Assembly (NCBI RefSeq): GCF_030767025.1
Contig: NZ_JASITE010000001.1
Location: forward strand, 248,001 to 312,000
Source: Nocardia sp. CC227C
GTDB lineage: Bacteria > Actinomycetota > Actinomycetes > Mycobacteriales > Mycobacteriaceae
DNA: 64,000 nt
Reading direction: 5' to 3'
Every line of letters begins with the position of its first letter. The stretch's first letter is position 1. This document shows, piece after piece, positions 18,894 to 27,602 of the stretch. The position numbers were made by a program, and so were the translations under genes. The notes beneath the pieces are model-generated. The model searched no databases, was not told the origin of the DNA, and saw only the letters and a list, made by a program, of their open reading frames with translations.

Positions 18894-19508
18894 ATGAGCA
18901 TCGAATTTCTGCTGACGACGCTCGTCATCGTCGCAACGCCCGGAACCGGCGTGCTGTTCACGCTCGCGGCCGGGCTCGCCCGGGGGACGCGGGCCAGTGT
19001 GATCGCCGCGTTCGGCTGCACGCTCGGCATCGTGCCGCACATGATCGCCGCCGTGACCGGTGTGGCCGCGGTGCTGAACACCAGCGCCGTGGCGTTTCAG
19101 ACGCTGAAATACCTCGGCGTCGCGTATCTGCTGTACATGGCGTGGATGACCTTCCGTGACAAGGGGGCGCTGACCGTGCCCGAACAGTCGGGTGCGGCCC
19201 CGGGCGCGGGGCGGGTGATCGTCGCGGCCGTGCTGGCGAATGTGCTGAATCCCAAGTTGACCATCTTCTTCTTCGCGTTCCTGCCGCAGTTCGTGCCCGC
19301 CGGGACGGCGAATGCCGTGCCGCGCATGCTCGAGTTGAGCGGCGTGTTCATGCTCGCGACCTTCCTGGTGTTCGCGGTGTACGGAGTGGCCGCGGCGGCG
19401 GTGCGGGATCACATCATCACGCGGCCCGCCGTGGTGATGTGGATGCGGCGGGTGTTCGGGGCGTCGTTCGTGGCGCTCGCGGGGCGGCTGGCCGTGCAGA
19501 ACCAGTGA
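18894..19508 (+). CDS. LysE/RhtB-family exporter
   Basis: A 204-residue membrane protein with about six hydrophobic spans. It has the family's N-terminal motif (TPGTGVLFTLAAGLARGTRA) and the loop ANVLNPKLTIFFFAFLPQF. The family exports amino acids and homoserine-lactone-like or other small metabolites using the proton gradient. The substrate cannot be told from sequence. The ATG at 18894 is chosen for its leaderless promoter. Confidence 0.9.
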   Translation: MSIEFLLTTLVIVATPGTGVLFTLAAGLARGTRASVIAAFGCTLGIVPHMIAAVTGVAAVLNTSAVAFQTLKYLGVAYLLYMAWMTFRDKGALTVPEQSGAAPGAGRVIVAAVLANVLNPKLTIFFFAFLPQFVPAGTANAVPRMLELSGVFMLATFLVFAVYGVAAAAVRDHIITRPAVVMWMRRVFGASFVALAGRLAVQNQ

Positions 19509-19765
19509 GCGGACGAGCCGGTTGGACGCGCCCGCCGGACACTCAGGTCCGGACGGGGGCACCGGGTGCCGGGTTCGTGGTCGGCGGCAGCACTCGGGTG
19601 GGGCCTCGCCGGCGGGGCTGCACCGGTGCGACAAGGCAGGCCGCCACTATGTGAGGCAGGGCGACGGAACCCTCGGGCGCGCAACGACCCGGCCGCCACC
19701 CGGGCTCACCGGCTTCGGGCTGGTGTCCGCGTGGGTTGGGGAGCGTCGTATGACGCGGTGGTTGA

Positions 19766-19771
19766 TACCGT
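19766..19771 (+). promoter_or_regulatory. -10 element of a leaderless cobUT promoter
   Basis: TACCGT lies six bases before the GTG at 19778. Confidence 0.4.
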
Positions 19772-19777
19772 GCTGAC

Positions 19778-21994
19778 GTGTCGCACACTGCTCACTCAAC
19801 CGATCGGCCGCTCCGCACGCTGGTGCTCGGCGGGGCGCGGTCCGGAAAATCGGCGTTCGCGGAACAACTGGTGGCCGCGGGGCCGGTGCGGTACATCGCC
19901 ACCGCCGTGGTCGATCCGGCGGATACCGACTTCGCCGAGCGGATCGCGGCGCATCGGGCGCGGCGTCCCGCGGACTGGACGGTCGTGGAGGGTGACCCGA
20001 TCGCGGGGCTGGGGCAGTCCGCCCCCGCGACCCTGATCGACGACCTCGGCACCTGGCTCACCGCCCGCCTCGACGCGCGCAAGGCGTGGGAGCTGCCGCG
20101 CGGGACCGTGGGGCCGGATCTCGACGCCCTCGTCGCCGCAGTGGCCGACTATCCGGAACGGCTCGTGATCGTGAGCCCCGAGGTCGGCTTGGGCGTCATT
20201 CCCGCCACCCGGTCCGGGCGGTTGTTCCGGGATGAGATCGGCACGCTCAATCAGCGCCTCGCGGCGGTGTGCGATGAGGTGTACCTGCTCGTCGCCGGAC
20301 AGGCGGTGCGGGTCAAGCCGGGCGTGGGGGATGTTGTGAACAGCGGTCTGACCAACGCGGCGCGGACGGGGGAGAAGACCGGCGGGGCGCCTGTGGCAGC
20401 GGTCCCCGCGTCGCACATCGTCGGTGTGGGAGCCTCCACACAGGAGACGGCGGGAGTTGAAGCCGCGCAATACGAGTCGAGCGAGCGTGCTGTTCCCAGC
20501 GCGTCGGGTGGAACTCGTTCCGCGGCCGCCGAGGGCAGTGCGGCGTCGACCGTGGACGGTGGGTCCGGGACCGCTGCCGCGGACGATGTGGCTGTCGGTC
20601 GGACCGGAGGCAATGCCACCGAACGAGCGGGAGCGGCAGTCGCTTCGGTGCCCGTCGGGGATGCGATGACAGGTGGCGGGAGCGGCGCGGCCGCATTCGA
20701 AGTCGACCGCTCGGATACGACGGTGGATCAGGGAGCCGCTGGAATCGCCGGGGGCGCAATCGCTTCCGCTGGCGGCGAGGGTGCGCGGGTCGGGCTGTCG
20801 AAAGGTGGCGCGGTGGCGGTGGAGTTCGGCCCGGTGGCGGCTCCGGATGCGGCGACGCGCGCGGCCGCGGAGGAACGGCAGCGGCAGCTGACCAAACCGG
20901 CGGGGGCGCTGGGGCGGTTGGAGGCGTTGGCGAACTGGGTGGCGGCATGCCAGGGGGTGTGTCCGCCCAGGCAGTTCGAGCGGGCGCGCGTCGTGGTGTT
21001 CGCGGGGGATCACGGGGTGGCGCGGCACGGGGTGTCGGCCTATCCGAGTGCGGTGACCGCGCAGATGGTCGCCAACTTCCTGCACGGCGGCGCGGCCGTG
21101 AATGTGCTGGCGTGCTTGGCCGATGCCAGCGTGCGCGTGGTGGATATGGCGGTGGAAGGCGATACCGCCGCGGAGATCTCCACCTTCAAGGTGCGGCGCT
21201 CCAGCGGGTCCATCGACCGTGAGGACGCCCTCACCGAGGACGAGACCCGTACCGCGCTGCACGCCGGAGCGGCCCTCGCCGACGAGGAAATCGATTCCGG
21301 CGCAGACCTTCTCATCGCCGGAGATATGGGCATCGGCAACACCACCCCGGCGACCGTGCTCATCGCCGCCGTCACCGACACCGAACCGGTGGTGGCGGTC
21401 GGCCGCGGCACCGGCATCGACGACGCGGGCTGGATGCGCAAGACCGCCGCGGTGCGTGACGCCATGTGGCGGGCGCGCCCGGTGGTCAAGGATCCGCGAG
21501 CCCTGCTGCGGGTCGCGGGCGGCGCGGATTTCGCCGCCATGGCCGGATTCCTGGCCCGCGCCGCCGCCCGCCGCACCCCGGTGATCCTCGACGGCGTCGT
21601 GGTCACCGCCGCCGCCCTGATCGCCGAACAGCTCGCCCCCGGGGCCAGCGCCTGGTGGGTGGCGGGTCACCGCTCCAGCGAACCCGCCCACCGAATCGCC
21701 CTCGACCGGCTCCGCCTGGAACCCCTCGTCGACCTGAGCATGCGCCTGGGCGAGGGCTCCGGCGCGCTCACCGCGCTCCCGGTCCTGCGCGCGGCCGTGG
21801 CGACCCTCGGCGAGATGGCCACCTTCGCCGAAGCCGGGGTGAGCACGGCCGATTCGTCGGACGGTGGTGCGAGCGGGCCCGATCCAGTGGAAACGGGTGT
21901 GAGCGCAGGCAATTCGACAGCAGCAGGCGGGAGCGGAACCGCTTCGCCGGTGGCCGGGGTGGGTGCCGCCGACTCGTCGGAAGCCAGTGCGTAA
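19778..21994 (+). CDS. cobUT: CobU-CobT fusion: cobinamide kinase/guanylyltransferase with phosphoribosyltransferase
   Basis: Two cobalamin lower-loop enzymes sit in one 738-residue chain. Residues 14-190 are CobU: P-loop GGARSGKS (18-25), then [24 protein letters not shown]. CobU phosphorylates and guanylylates adenosylcobinamide. Residues about 348-700 are Cob[40 protein letters not shown] and the C-terminal catalytic Glu region [10 protein letters not shown]. CobT makes alpha-ribazole phosphate from dimethylbenzimidazole and nicotinate mononucleotide. Between them is a linker of about 150 residues, almost entirely Ala, Gly, Ser, Val and Thr, and a similar tail of about 45 residues ends the protein. 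cobS follows, so the late B12 pathway is gathered here. Confidence 0.93.
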   Translation: MSHTAHSTDRPLRTLVLGGARSGKSAFAEQLVAAGPVRYIATAVVDPADTDFAERIAAHRARRPADWTVVEGDPIAGLGQSAPATLIDDLGTWLTARLDARKAWELPRGTVGPDLDALVAAVADYPERLVIVSPEVGLGVIPATRSGRLFRDEIGTLNQRLAAVCDEVYLLVAGQAVRVKPGVGDVVNSGLTNAARTGEKTGGAPVAAVPASHIVGVGASTQETAGVEAAQYESSERAVPSASGGTRSAAAEGSAASTVDGGSGTAAADDVAVGRTGGNATERAGAAVASVPVGDAMTGGGSGAAAFEVDRSDTTVDQGAAGIAGGAIASAGGEGARVGLSKGGAVAVEFGPVAAPDAATRAAAEERQRQLTKPAGALGRLEALANWVAACQGVCPPRQFERARVVVFAGDHGVARHGVSAYPSAVTAQMVANFLHGGAAVNVLACLADASVRVVDMAVEGDTAAEISTFKVRRSSGSIDREDALTEDETRTALHAGAALADEEIDSGADLLIAGDMGIGNTTPATVLIAAVTDTEPVVAVGRGTGIDDAGWMRKTAAVRDAMWRARPVVKDPRALLRVAGGADFAAMAGFLARAAARRTPVILDGVVVTAAALIAEQLAPGASAWWVAGHRSSEPAHRIALDRLRLEPLVDLSMRLGEGSGALTALPVLRAAVATLGEMATFAEAGVSTADSSDGGASGPDPVETGVSAGNSTAAGGSGTASPVAGVGAADSSEASA

Positions 21995-22334
21995 GAGGCG
22001 GCCATCACGAGGGTGCCGCCCACCGAGCCGGTACCCCGGACCCACCTACTCGTGCAATGCGGACGAGGCCACGGCCGCCGATATCCGGGCCCACTTCGCA
22101 TGGCACCACCCTGCGTGCGCGACGGAGTCCGCCCGCCACGGCCATCCTCATCGCGAGGGGGACCTGGTGGCGCTGGCCAATCGCACGATGCCGCCACAGA
22201 ATCCCCCTGATCGTTCGTCCACCGGTGGCGATGCCCGAAGGGCGAGGAGCGGGCGCGTCGGGGTACGGATTCGGGGTGCCCTTGTCCAGGCGCGCAGCGT
22301 GGTGCGGGAACTCTCACGCCGGAGGGGGCGGTGA
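21963..22334 (+). CDS. Possible small gene coupled to cobS
   Basis: An open frame ends in GTGA shared with the cobS start. Its middle part ([18 protein letters not shown], then [10 protein letters not shown]) reads like a real Cys/His-containing protein and has high GC at third codon positions. The first 27 codons and the last 40 read poorly, and no ribosome-binding site was found. The true start could be frameshifted (the neighbouring frame starts [10 protein letters not shown] at 22013). It may be a decayed gene. If it is not coding, this 336-base stretch holds nothing else I can see. Confidence 0.3.
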   Translation: MPPTRRKPVRKRRPSRGCRPPSRYPGPTYSCNADEATAADIRAHFAWHHPACATESARHGHPHREGDLVALANRTMPPQNPPDRSSTGGDARRARSGRVGVRIRGALVQARSVVRELSRRRGR

Positions 22335-23077
22335 AGGGGCTCGCTTTGGCGGTGTCGTGGCTGACGGTGCTGCCGGTGCGGGGGCCGGAGCGGGTGGACC
22401 GGCGTGTTGCGGCGGGTGCGATCGCGTGGGCGCCCGTGGTGGGGGTGCTGCTGGGCACGGGGGCGGTCGCGGTGATGTGGGTGCTCGGGGTCGCGGGAGC
22501 CTCGCCGCTGCTGGCCGGGTTGGCCGGGGTGGCCGCGTTGGCGTTGGGGACGCGGGGGATGCATATCGACGGGCTCGCGGACACCATGGACGGGCTCGGG
22601 AGCTACGGTCCGCCGGAGCGGGCGCGGGAGATCATGAAGAGTGGCGGGGCGGGGCCGTTCGGGGTGGCGGCGCTGGTGTTCGTCATTGGGATACAGGCGG
22701 TTTCGTTCGCGGCATTGGTGGACGCGCAGCGGTGGTCGGCCGTGGTGGTCGCGGTGGCGGTGGGGCGGATAGCGGTGGTTCTCGCCTGCCGCGACGGAAT
22801 CGACGCCGCGCCGGGGGCCGGATTCGGGGCGTTGGTCGCGGGCACACAGGCGCGTGTGACCGGATTCGCCTGGGCCGCGGTCGCTCTGGTGGTAGCGGTG
22901 TTCGCCACCGACGCGTGGTGGCTGGGGCCGATCGCCGTGGGAGCCGCGCTGGTGACGGCGGCGGTCCTCGTCCGCCACGCCGTTCGCCGGTTCGGCGGGC
23001 TCAACGGCGACGTGCTCGGCGCGGCGGTGGAGGTGGCGACGACGGTCGCTGTCGCGGTGTCGAGTCTCGCGGTCTGA
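22331..23077 (+). CDS. cobS: Adenosylcobinamide-GDP ribazoletransferase (cobalamin synthase)
   Basis: CobS joins adenosylcobinamide-GDP with alpha-ribazole (phosphate) in the membrane, the last joining step of cobalamin assembly. The 248-residue protein has about six hydrophobic spans and the family motif GMHIDGLADTMDGLGSYGPPERAREIMK with its acidic cluster. FGGLNGDVLGA lies near the end. The GTG start follows a GGAGGG site. It takes its substrates from the upstream CobUT fusion. Confidence 0.92.
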   Translation: MKGLALAVSWLTVLPVRGPERVDRRVAAGAIAWAPVVGVLLGTGAVAVMWVLGVAGASPLLAGLAGVAALALGTRGMHIDGLADTMDGLGSYGPPERAREIMKSGGAGPFGVAALVFVIGIQAVSFAALVDAQRWSAVVVAVAVGRIAVVLACRDGIDAAPGAGFGALVAGTQARVTGFAWAAVALVVAVFATDAWWLGPIAVGAALVTAAVLVRHAVRRFGGLNGDVLGAAVEVATTVAVAVSSLAV

Positions 23078-23393
23078 CCGGACCGTCCGCGCCGCGGGGA
23101 TTGGACGCCGGTGCGGACCGGTGGGTCCGTGATGGTGGATAGCGTGCCGCATGGGTATCGGGCCGCGCCGGTGGCGAGCACATAGGCCCACCGGGCGGTC
23201 GGTGTGGGCCGCCGCCGTCCTGGTCGGATCACCGCTCATGGCGGGTGCGGGGCGGTCGCCGTGGCGCTGGCGGTCGTGCCCGTTCCGGTGCGCCGTACGG
23301 TTCGCTGGCTTCGGTGGACTCGACGGGACCTGTCCGTGAGGTCCGTGGAACTTGCGGAGACCGTCGCGGTCCTGATGTACCTGGCAGGTCCCG
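23078..23393. other. Gap between cobS and the erm leader
   Basis: GC-rich sequence with no gene, repeat or clear hairpin that I can support before the erm promoter. Confidence 0.6.
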
Positions 23394-23431
23394 AAATTCG
23401 GTTGCGTCGGCCGTTCGACGTTCTCTACGGT
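23394..23431 (+). promoter_or_regulatory. erm promoter with WhiB7-like AT stretch
   Basis: The -35 box TTGCGT (23402-23407) and the -10 box TACGGT (23426-23431) are 18 bases apart. An AAATT stretch (23394-23398) lies three bases upstream of the -35. An AT-rich block in this position is the hallmark described for WhiB7-activated antibiotic-resistance promoters in mycobacteria. The -10 is seven bases before the ATG of the leader peptide, so the message is leaderless. Confidence 0.55.
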
Positions 23432-23438
23432 TGCCCGC

Positions 23439-23501
23439 ATGACATGTCACTGCGCCCCCTACTTCATCCGTATGCGCTACGGCCGGGCTCTGGCCCGCTA
23501 G
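23439..23501 (+). CDS. erm leader peptide (20 residues)
   Basis: A 21-codon reading frame starts directly at the predicted transcript start and ends at the base of the first hairpin. The peptide begins MTCHCAPYF and continues with IRMRYGR. The Arg-X-Arg run resembles the Arg/Lys-X-Arg/Lys arrest motif of macrolide-sensing leader peptides such as ErmDL (which has MRLRF). Drug-dependent stalling there would alter the folding of the hairpins that precede erm. The function is inferred from position and motif. Confidence 0.55.
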   Translation: MTCHCAPYFIRMRYGRALAR

Positions 23502-23530
23502 CGGACGCGGATTCTTCTCTCGGCGTCCGC
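23501..23530 (+). promoter_or_regulatory. erm attenuator hairpin 1
   Basis: GCGGACGC (23501-23508) pairs perfectly with GCGTCCGC (23523-23530). The stem starts at the last base of the leader-peptide stop codon, so a ribosome at the end of the leader would cover it. Confidence 0.55.
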
Positions 23531-23543
23531 AGGCGCGCCCAGG

Positions 23544-23582
23544 GCCCTTCGAGACTCATTCGACTCGAGGACCCGAAAGGGC
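23544..23582 (+). promoter_or_regulatory. erm hairpin 2 sequestering the ribosome-binding site
   Basis: GCCCTT (23544-23549) can pair with AAGGGC (23577-23582), which contains the erm Shine-Dalgarno AAAGGG. An inner stem (TTCGAG with CTCGAG-type pairing, about 23547-23553 with 23564-23570) supports the fold. This is the arrangement expected of translational attenuation. Confidence 0.45.
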
Positions 23583-23589
23583 AAACGCT

Positions 23590-24414
23590 GTGGCGCAAGA
23601 TTTTGCACACCGAAACTACTCGCATACCCAGCGCAAGGTCACCGGCGGCAGCGGTGCTCGCACGCCTCGCGACCATGCCAGGCGCACCCTCTCCCAGAAC
23701 TTCCTGGTGAATCGCGACGCCGTCCAACTCATGGTGGCGGTGGCCGAACCGACCGGGCTGGTGCTCGAACCCGGAGCGGGCGAGGGCGTGCTCACCACGG
23801 AACTGGCCCGTCGCGGCGCCCGGGTGACCGCATACGAGATCGACCCGCTACTGGCGATGAAACTCTCCGCCCGAACCCGGCGCGAGAACGGAATACGCGT
23901 CGTCCGAGGTGATTTCACCAAGGCGAAGGCTCCGCGTGAACCGTTCGCCGTGGTCGGCAACATCCCGTACTCGGTGACCGCCAAGATCGTCGACTGGTGC
24001 CTGACCGCACCCGCGCTGACCTCGGCGACCCTGCTCACCCAGCGGGAGTACGCGCGCAAGCGCACCGGCGACTACGGCCGCTGGAGCCTGGTGACGGCCG
24101 AAACGTGGCCGTGGTTCACCTGGGAACTGCGCGGCCAGGTGGACCGGACCAGCTTTCGGCCCGTCCCATCGGTCGACTCGGCGATCCTGCGGATCGTCCG
24201 CCGCCCGGAACCGCTCGTGCGGGACCGGAGTTCCTACCTGGAACTCGTCCGGACCGGATTCTCCGGCCTCGGCGGCTCGGTCCGCGCCTCGCTGCGCGCT
24301 CGCTACCGGGGCGTGGACGAAGCGCTGGCCGTCGCGGGCATCGACCGCGACACCGTGGTGGCCTACGTCCACCCCGACCAATGGGTGACCCTGCACCAGC
24401 AGCTCACCGCCTGA
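23590..24414 (+). CDS. erm: Erm-type 23S rRNA (adenine A2058) N6-methyltransferase
   Basis: Erm enzymes dimethylate A2058 of 23S rRNA and give macrolide-lincosamide-streptogramin B resistance. The 274-residue protein has the expected motifs: LSQNFLVNRDAV, the SAM-binding EPGAGEGVLTTELARRGARVTAYEIDP, the catalytic NIPYSVT, and FRPVPSVDSAI. It is Erm rather than the housekeeping KsgA because of the basic, His/Arg/Gly-rich N-terminus, the actinobacterial Erm C-terminus and the leader region. The GTG start has AAAGGG eight bases upstream. It is probably the intrinsic resistance gene of the species. Confidence 0.9.
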   Translation: MAQDFAHRNYSHTQRKVTGGSGARTPRDHARRTLSQNFLVNRDAVQLMVAVAEPTGLVLEPGAGEGVLTTELARRGARVTAYEIDPLLAMKLSARTRRENGIRVVRGDFTKAKAPREPFAVVGNIPYSVTAKIVDWCLTAPALTSATLLTQREYARKRTGDYGRWSLVTAETWPWFTWELRGQVDRTSFRPVPSVDSAILRIVRRPEPLVRDRSSYLELVRTGFSGLGGSVRASLRARYRGVDEALAVAGIDRDTVVAYVHPDQWVTLHQQLTA

Positions 24415-24417
24415 CCC

Positions 24418-24452
24418 GGCCCGGTGCCGCCCACCCGCGGCGGCACCGGGCC
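24418..24452 (+). terminator. Terminator after erm
   Basis: GGCCCGGTGCCGC pairs perfectly with GCGGCACCGGGCC around a nine-base loop, just after the erm stop. Confidence 0.8.
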
Positions 24453-24546
24453 CCTTGCCACCCGCCTCCCCACCCCGGAAAATGGATCGCATCCAGCCGT
24501 TTTCACAAACCGACGGTTCATCCGTTAAAGTTTTCGAGCAACACCG

Positions 24547-24631
24547 GTCCGGGTGGCGGAATGGCAGACGCGCTAGCTTGAGGTGCTAGTGCCCGTATTA
24601 GGGCGTGGGGGTTCAAGTCCCCCTCCGGACA
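24547..24631 (+). tRNA. tRNA-Leu, anticodon GAG
   Basis: An 85-base cloverleaf with a long variable arm. The acceptor GTCCGGG pairs with TCCGGAC (one G-T), the anticodon stem is CTAGC/GCTAG with loop TTGAGGT (anticodon GAG at 24580-24582), and the T loop is GTTCAAGTCC. The discriminator base is A. The CCA end is not encoded. Confidence 0.96.
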
Positions 24632-24781
24632 CAAGCCCACCTCAAATCCTTTGTTCTGAAGGGTTTGCGCGATCGCGTCGGCGTACTGTGCTGCCGATAC
24701 GATCGGCCCGTCGGCGGGTCCGCAAGCGGTACCAGCCACGTGGGCGTACAGCGGGCGAATGACTCTGTGCTCGCGGATGGG

Positions 24782-25336
24782 TCAGTCCCAAGGATCCCAC
24801 GGATCCGGCACAACGATGTGAGTCGCGGCCGGGTCGTCGTGCGCGTAGACCGCATCGGCTCGTTCGCCGAGCAGCCCGCGCAGTACGGTGTCGAGCAATT
24901 CCAGATGCTGCTGTCGCAGAGTCTCGACGGGGACCTGCATACGGTCACAGCTGTCGAGAACCGCTGCCGCGACACCGACGTCTTCCATCGCATTCACCAA
25001 CCCGCCGGCTTCCATATACCCGGAGAAGGGCGTCGCGATCGCATGATATGACTGGGCCGTTTGGTGCAGAAATGTCAATCGGACGCGTTGGCGGCTGTCG
25101 TTGGAACTGAACCGGGGGGTAGGCAGCCCGAGGTCCACACCGAACAGTCTCTCGAGATCGGCGAGAAAGGCCAGACGGGACTTCGAGCGTACGACCGCGT
25201 CGGGGGACCACCCCACATACGCGTCTTCGGCTTCCATGCCCGTCTTCCGCTCGAGCTTGGAGTACTCTGCTACGGCATCCAGATACGCGCCCAGGAGAAT
25301 GGAGCGGTCATAGCTGGCCGGAGAGGTGTCGGTCAC
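24782..25336 (-). CDS. Hypothetical protein (184 residues)
   Basis: I do not recognise this protein. It is soluble, mostly helical, and has no signal peptide. Conserved-looking segments are SYHAIATPFSGYMEAGGL in the middle and an acidic end with PDPWDPWD. The GTG at 25336 is chosen because the residues before it read like non-coding sequence. It lies between the tRNA and a membrane-protein gene on the same strand, with no overlap. Confidence 0.6.
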   Translation of the reverse strand: MTDTSPASYDRSILLGAYLDAVAEYSKLERKTGMEAEDAYVGWSPDAVVRSKSRLAFLADLERLFGVDLGLPTPRFSSNDSRQRVRLTFLHQTAQSYHAIATPFSGYMEAGGLVNAMEDVGVAAAVLDSCDRMQVPVETLRQQHLELLDTVLRGLLGERADAVYAHDDPAATHIVVPDPWDPWD

Positions 25337-25459
25337 GTGGCAAGTTTGCCCGGCCGAGCCGGGCGGCGCGAGTTTGCGCGGTGAAGGGGAGCCCTGTGCT
25401 CGCATTCCTGCTCGCTTGCTTGTGTAGGGTGCGGCCCGGTGCCCACCGAGGGGGCTCGT

Positions 25460-26062
25460 TCATCGTCGGGCGTTCGCCGCTGGCGAGTTCTCGGGTAGGT
25501 GACGGCCGTAGCCGCGCTGAGTTCCTTGCTCGGCGAAGACTTCCAGCGTGGCGAGGACGTCCGTATTCACCGAACGGACACGAAAGTACCGGTAGACGAA
25601 CCAGGCCGCCGCGAGCAGTTGGATCACGGTCGGGGAAATCCCGGTTCGGCCGCCGATACCGATGGCCGCGATCATCGCGAAAATGAACGCGCCGATCAGG
25701 TACAGCCGGGCTCCGGTCAGGTCTCGTCGGCGTCGGACGCGCTCTGCGGTGATGATTCGATGCCATCGACGTATCTCGTCGTCGGTGTGTAGGTCCGGTA
25801 GTTCGCGAGCGTGCACGGCATCGAAGAATGCGCGCATCGTCCGGCGGCCGCCGTAGCGACCGCGCACCACGGCGGTGACGGCGCTGAATGTCGCACCGAT
25901 CAGCAGCGCGGCGACCACAGCGAAGAGCCACGGAGTGAACACCGCGTAGAGGGTCCACACCGCGACGGTGAAGGTGAGGGTGAGGACCCAGGTCGGCGCG
26001 TAGTGCAGGTCACGCAGCCACGCCCTCGCCCGTACGCTGACGGACGTTTCCAGTGACTCCAC
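25460..26062 (-). CDS. Membrane protein of unknown function (200 residues)
   Basis: Two pairs of hydrophobic spans (about residues 25-62 and 120-158) flank a basic cytoplasmic loop with RRWHRIITAERVRRRRD. No family was recognised. The start is a GTG. The upstream 180 bases separate it from the divergent SMI1-type gene and hold a direct repeat that could be an operator. Confidence 0.65.
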   Translation of the reverse strand: MESLETSVSVRARAWLRDLHYAPTWVLTLTFTVAVWTLYAVFTPWLFAVVAALLIGATFSAVTAVVRGRYGGRRTMRAFFDAVHARELPDLHTDDEIRRWHRIITAERVRRRRDLTGARLYLIGAFIFAMIAAIGIGGRTGISPTVIQLLAAAWFVYRYFRVRSVNTDVLATLEVFAEQGTQRGYGRHLPENSPAANARR

Positions 26063-26074
26063 GAACTCAGATTA

Positions 26075-26092
26075 GCAATCTATTGGCAATCT
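26075..26092. repeat. Direct repeat GCAATCT in a divergent promoter region
   Basis: Two copies of GCAATCT start 11 bases apart, one helical turn, in the AT-richer gap between two divergent genes. It is a possible operator. Confidence 0.3.
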
Positions 26093-26240
26093 GCATGGGA
26101 GTGATACGTCGCCTGTAATGCCCCTATCCATCTGGGCGCGCTTCGACTGATGAGTGATAGGTGAGCGGCCTCGTATTCGCTGTATATTTGCCTTCGTTGG
26201 GTGCTCAGTGTATGAGGGGTGCGGGATGTGAGGAGCTGAT

Positions 26241-27413
26241 ATGGGCACACCGGTCGGGGACAAGGCGTGGCGGGAGTTGGTTGACGGGCTCGCCGAGCAG
26301 AAGCGACGACTTCTGGCATTCGGAGACTACGAATCGGACACGATGCCGAAGCCGGGTGCGACCGAGGAGCAGTTGCGGGCGGCGGAGTCGAGATTGGGGC
26401 GTCGGCTCGACCCGCAGTATCGCGGATTGCTCTCGGTGGCCAACGGATGGGACCATTTCTGGATCAGTTTCAGCCTGCTGGGTACCGAGGACATCGGGTC
26501 AGGTCCGCGCTGGGAATCGGGATTGATGCAGGCCGGGATCTGGTTCGACGACAACGACTGGGGTGACGAGATCGGCGCTCCCAATGACCCGGATAGCTTC
26601 CAACTGGTGGTCGAGAACGATAACGGCTACAGCGACAACGTATTCCTGTTCGTCGGCGCGGCGTCGGATCTGCCGACCGGAGCGGCGGTTCCGCTGCCAC
26701 CGGAGATGACCTATCCCGATCTGTACAGCTACTTCCGTGCCCAGCTCGACAGCATGACCGACGACGCCGATCAAACTACGCTGGGCGAGTATTCGGAACC
26801 CTGGCAGGGCCGCAATATTCGCACGGCCCCGCCGACGATGGCCGAGATCGTCGCGAAAATCAGCGAGTTGATCGAGGGCGGGAATTCCGACCGTCCCGCA
26901 CCGACGCGGGCCGGTGCGACGACAGCGGAATTGGACGCGCTCGATCGTGAACTGGAAGGCGGACTGCACGTCGAACACCGGGAGCTGCTCGCGGAGTCGA
27001 ACGGTCTTGCCACCCCGCACTGGGGCCTCGGGTACGTCCTGTCGGTGCAGGAAATCCGCGACGGAGTCCGGTGGCGAGAAGAGTTGGTGCGCAAGCAAAT
27101 CGACGAAGACTACCGATATGATCCGCCCGCCTGGACCGCCGAAGCCGCCCAAATGCGGGCCCTCGGACACCGGCGAGACAAACCGGCCCCGCTGGTCGAA
27201 AGGGTCGGATATCTCCCCGCCATCCCGTTCGCTGTGTCCACAACGACGTTCTACGGTGTCGACATCGCCGACGGCTGTGTCCGGGACCTTTTACAGGACG
27301 GGGAGTACTTCAAGAAGTACGGCAAGCGCCCGGAATTGGGCCTGACCGTCCGCGACCACCTGCTGAAGGGTTGCCGGGACCTGTGGTGGCTCTCCCGGCT
27401 GCGCACCGAATAG
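26241..27413 (+). CDS. SMI1/KNR4-family protein
   Basis: The 390-residue protein has an N-terminal SMI1/KNR4-like domain (ATEEQLRAAESRLGRRLDPQYRGLLSVANG is its classic helix-strand opening, followed by Trp-Asp pairs). A second, diverged copy starts about residue 225 (ATTAELDALDRELEGG, LLAESNGL). Bacterial SMI1/KNR4 proteins often act as immunity proteins for contact-dependent or polymorphic toxins. No toxin gene is adjacent in the window, but an equally large DUF4132 protein follows. The ATG has a GAGGAG site. Confidence 0.75.
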   Translation: MGTPVGDKAWRELVDGLAEQKRRLLAFGDYESDTMPKPGATEEQLRAAESRLGRRLDPQYRGLLSVANGWDHFWISFSLLGTEDIGSGPRWESGLMQAGIWFDDNDWGDEIGAPNDPDSFQLVVENDNGYSDNVFLFVGAASDLPTGAAVPLPPEMTYPDLYSYFRAQLDSMTDDADQTTLGEYSEPWQGRNIRTAPPTMAEIVAKISELIEGGNSDRPAPTRAGATTAELDALDRELEGGLHVEHRELLAESNGLATPHWGLGYVLSVQEIRDGVRWREELVRKQIDEDYRYDPPAWTAEAAQMRALGHRRDKPAPLVERVGYLPAIPFAVSTTTFYGVDIADGCVRDLLQDGEYFKKYGKRPELGLTVRDHLLKGCRDLWWLSRLRTE

Positions 27414-27602
27414 CCACTCCATGTTCCGCCGAAAGTAAGCGCCCCGCGGCCAATGGGGCCTCCGCCGGACGACAACGGCTATGGCGGAAGCGTCGACTCG
27501 TCGTCTGGTATGCGGAAGCGCTCTGCGTGCGGCGTGGCTCGGGTGTCGGTCTCGTTTGCTTGAATGTCGGCAGTTTGTCGTAGTTCCTGTAGAGGGGGGC
27601 CG

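Noticed and set aside
19509..19777. Possible cobalamin riboswitch upstream of cobUT (CCGCCACTATGTGA resembles the B12 core CCGCCACTGTGA)
   Set aside because: The other conserved blocks, including the B12 box and the GGGAA/CCGGTGC pairing in the right order, were not found, and the promoter -10 lies after it, next to the start codon.
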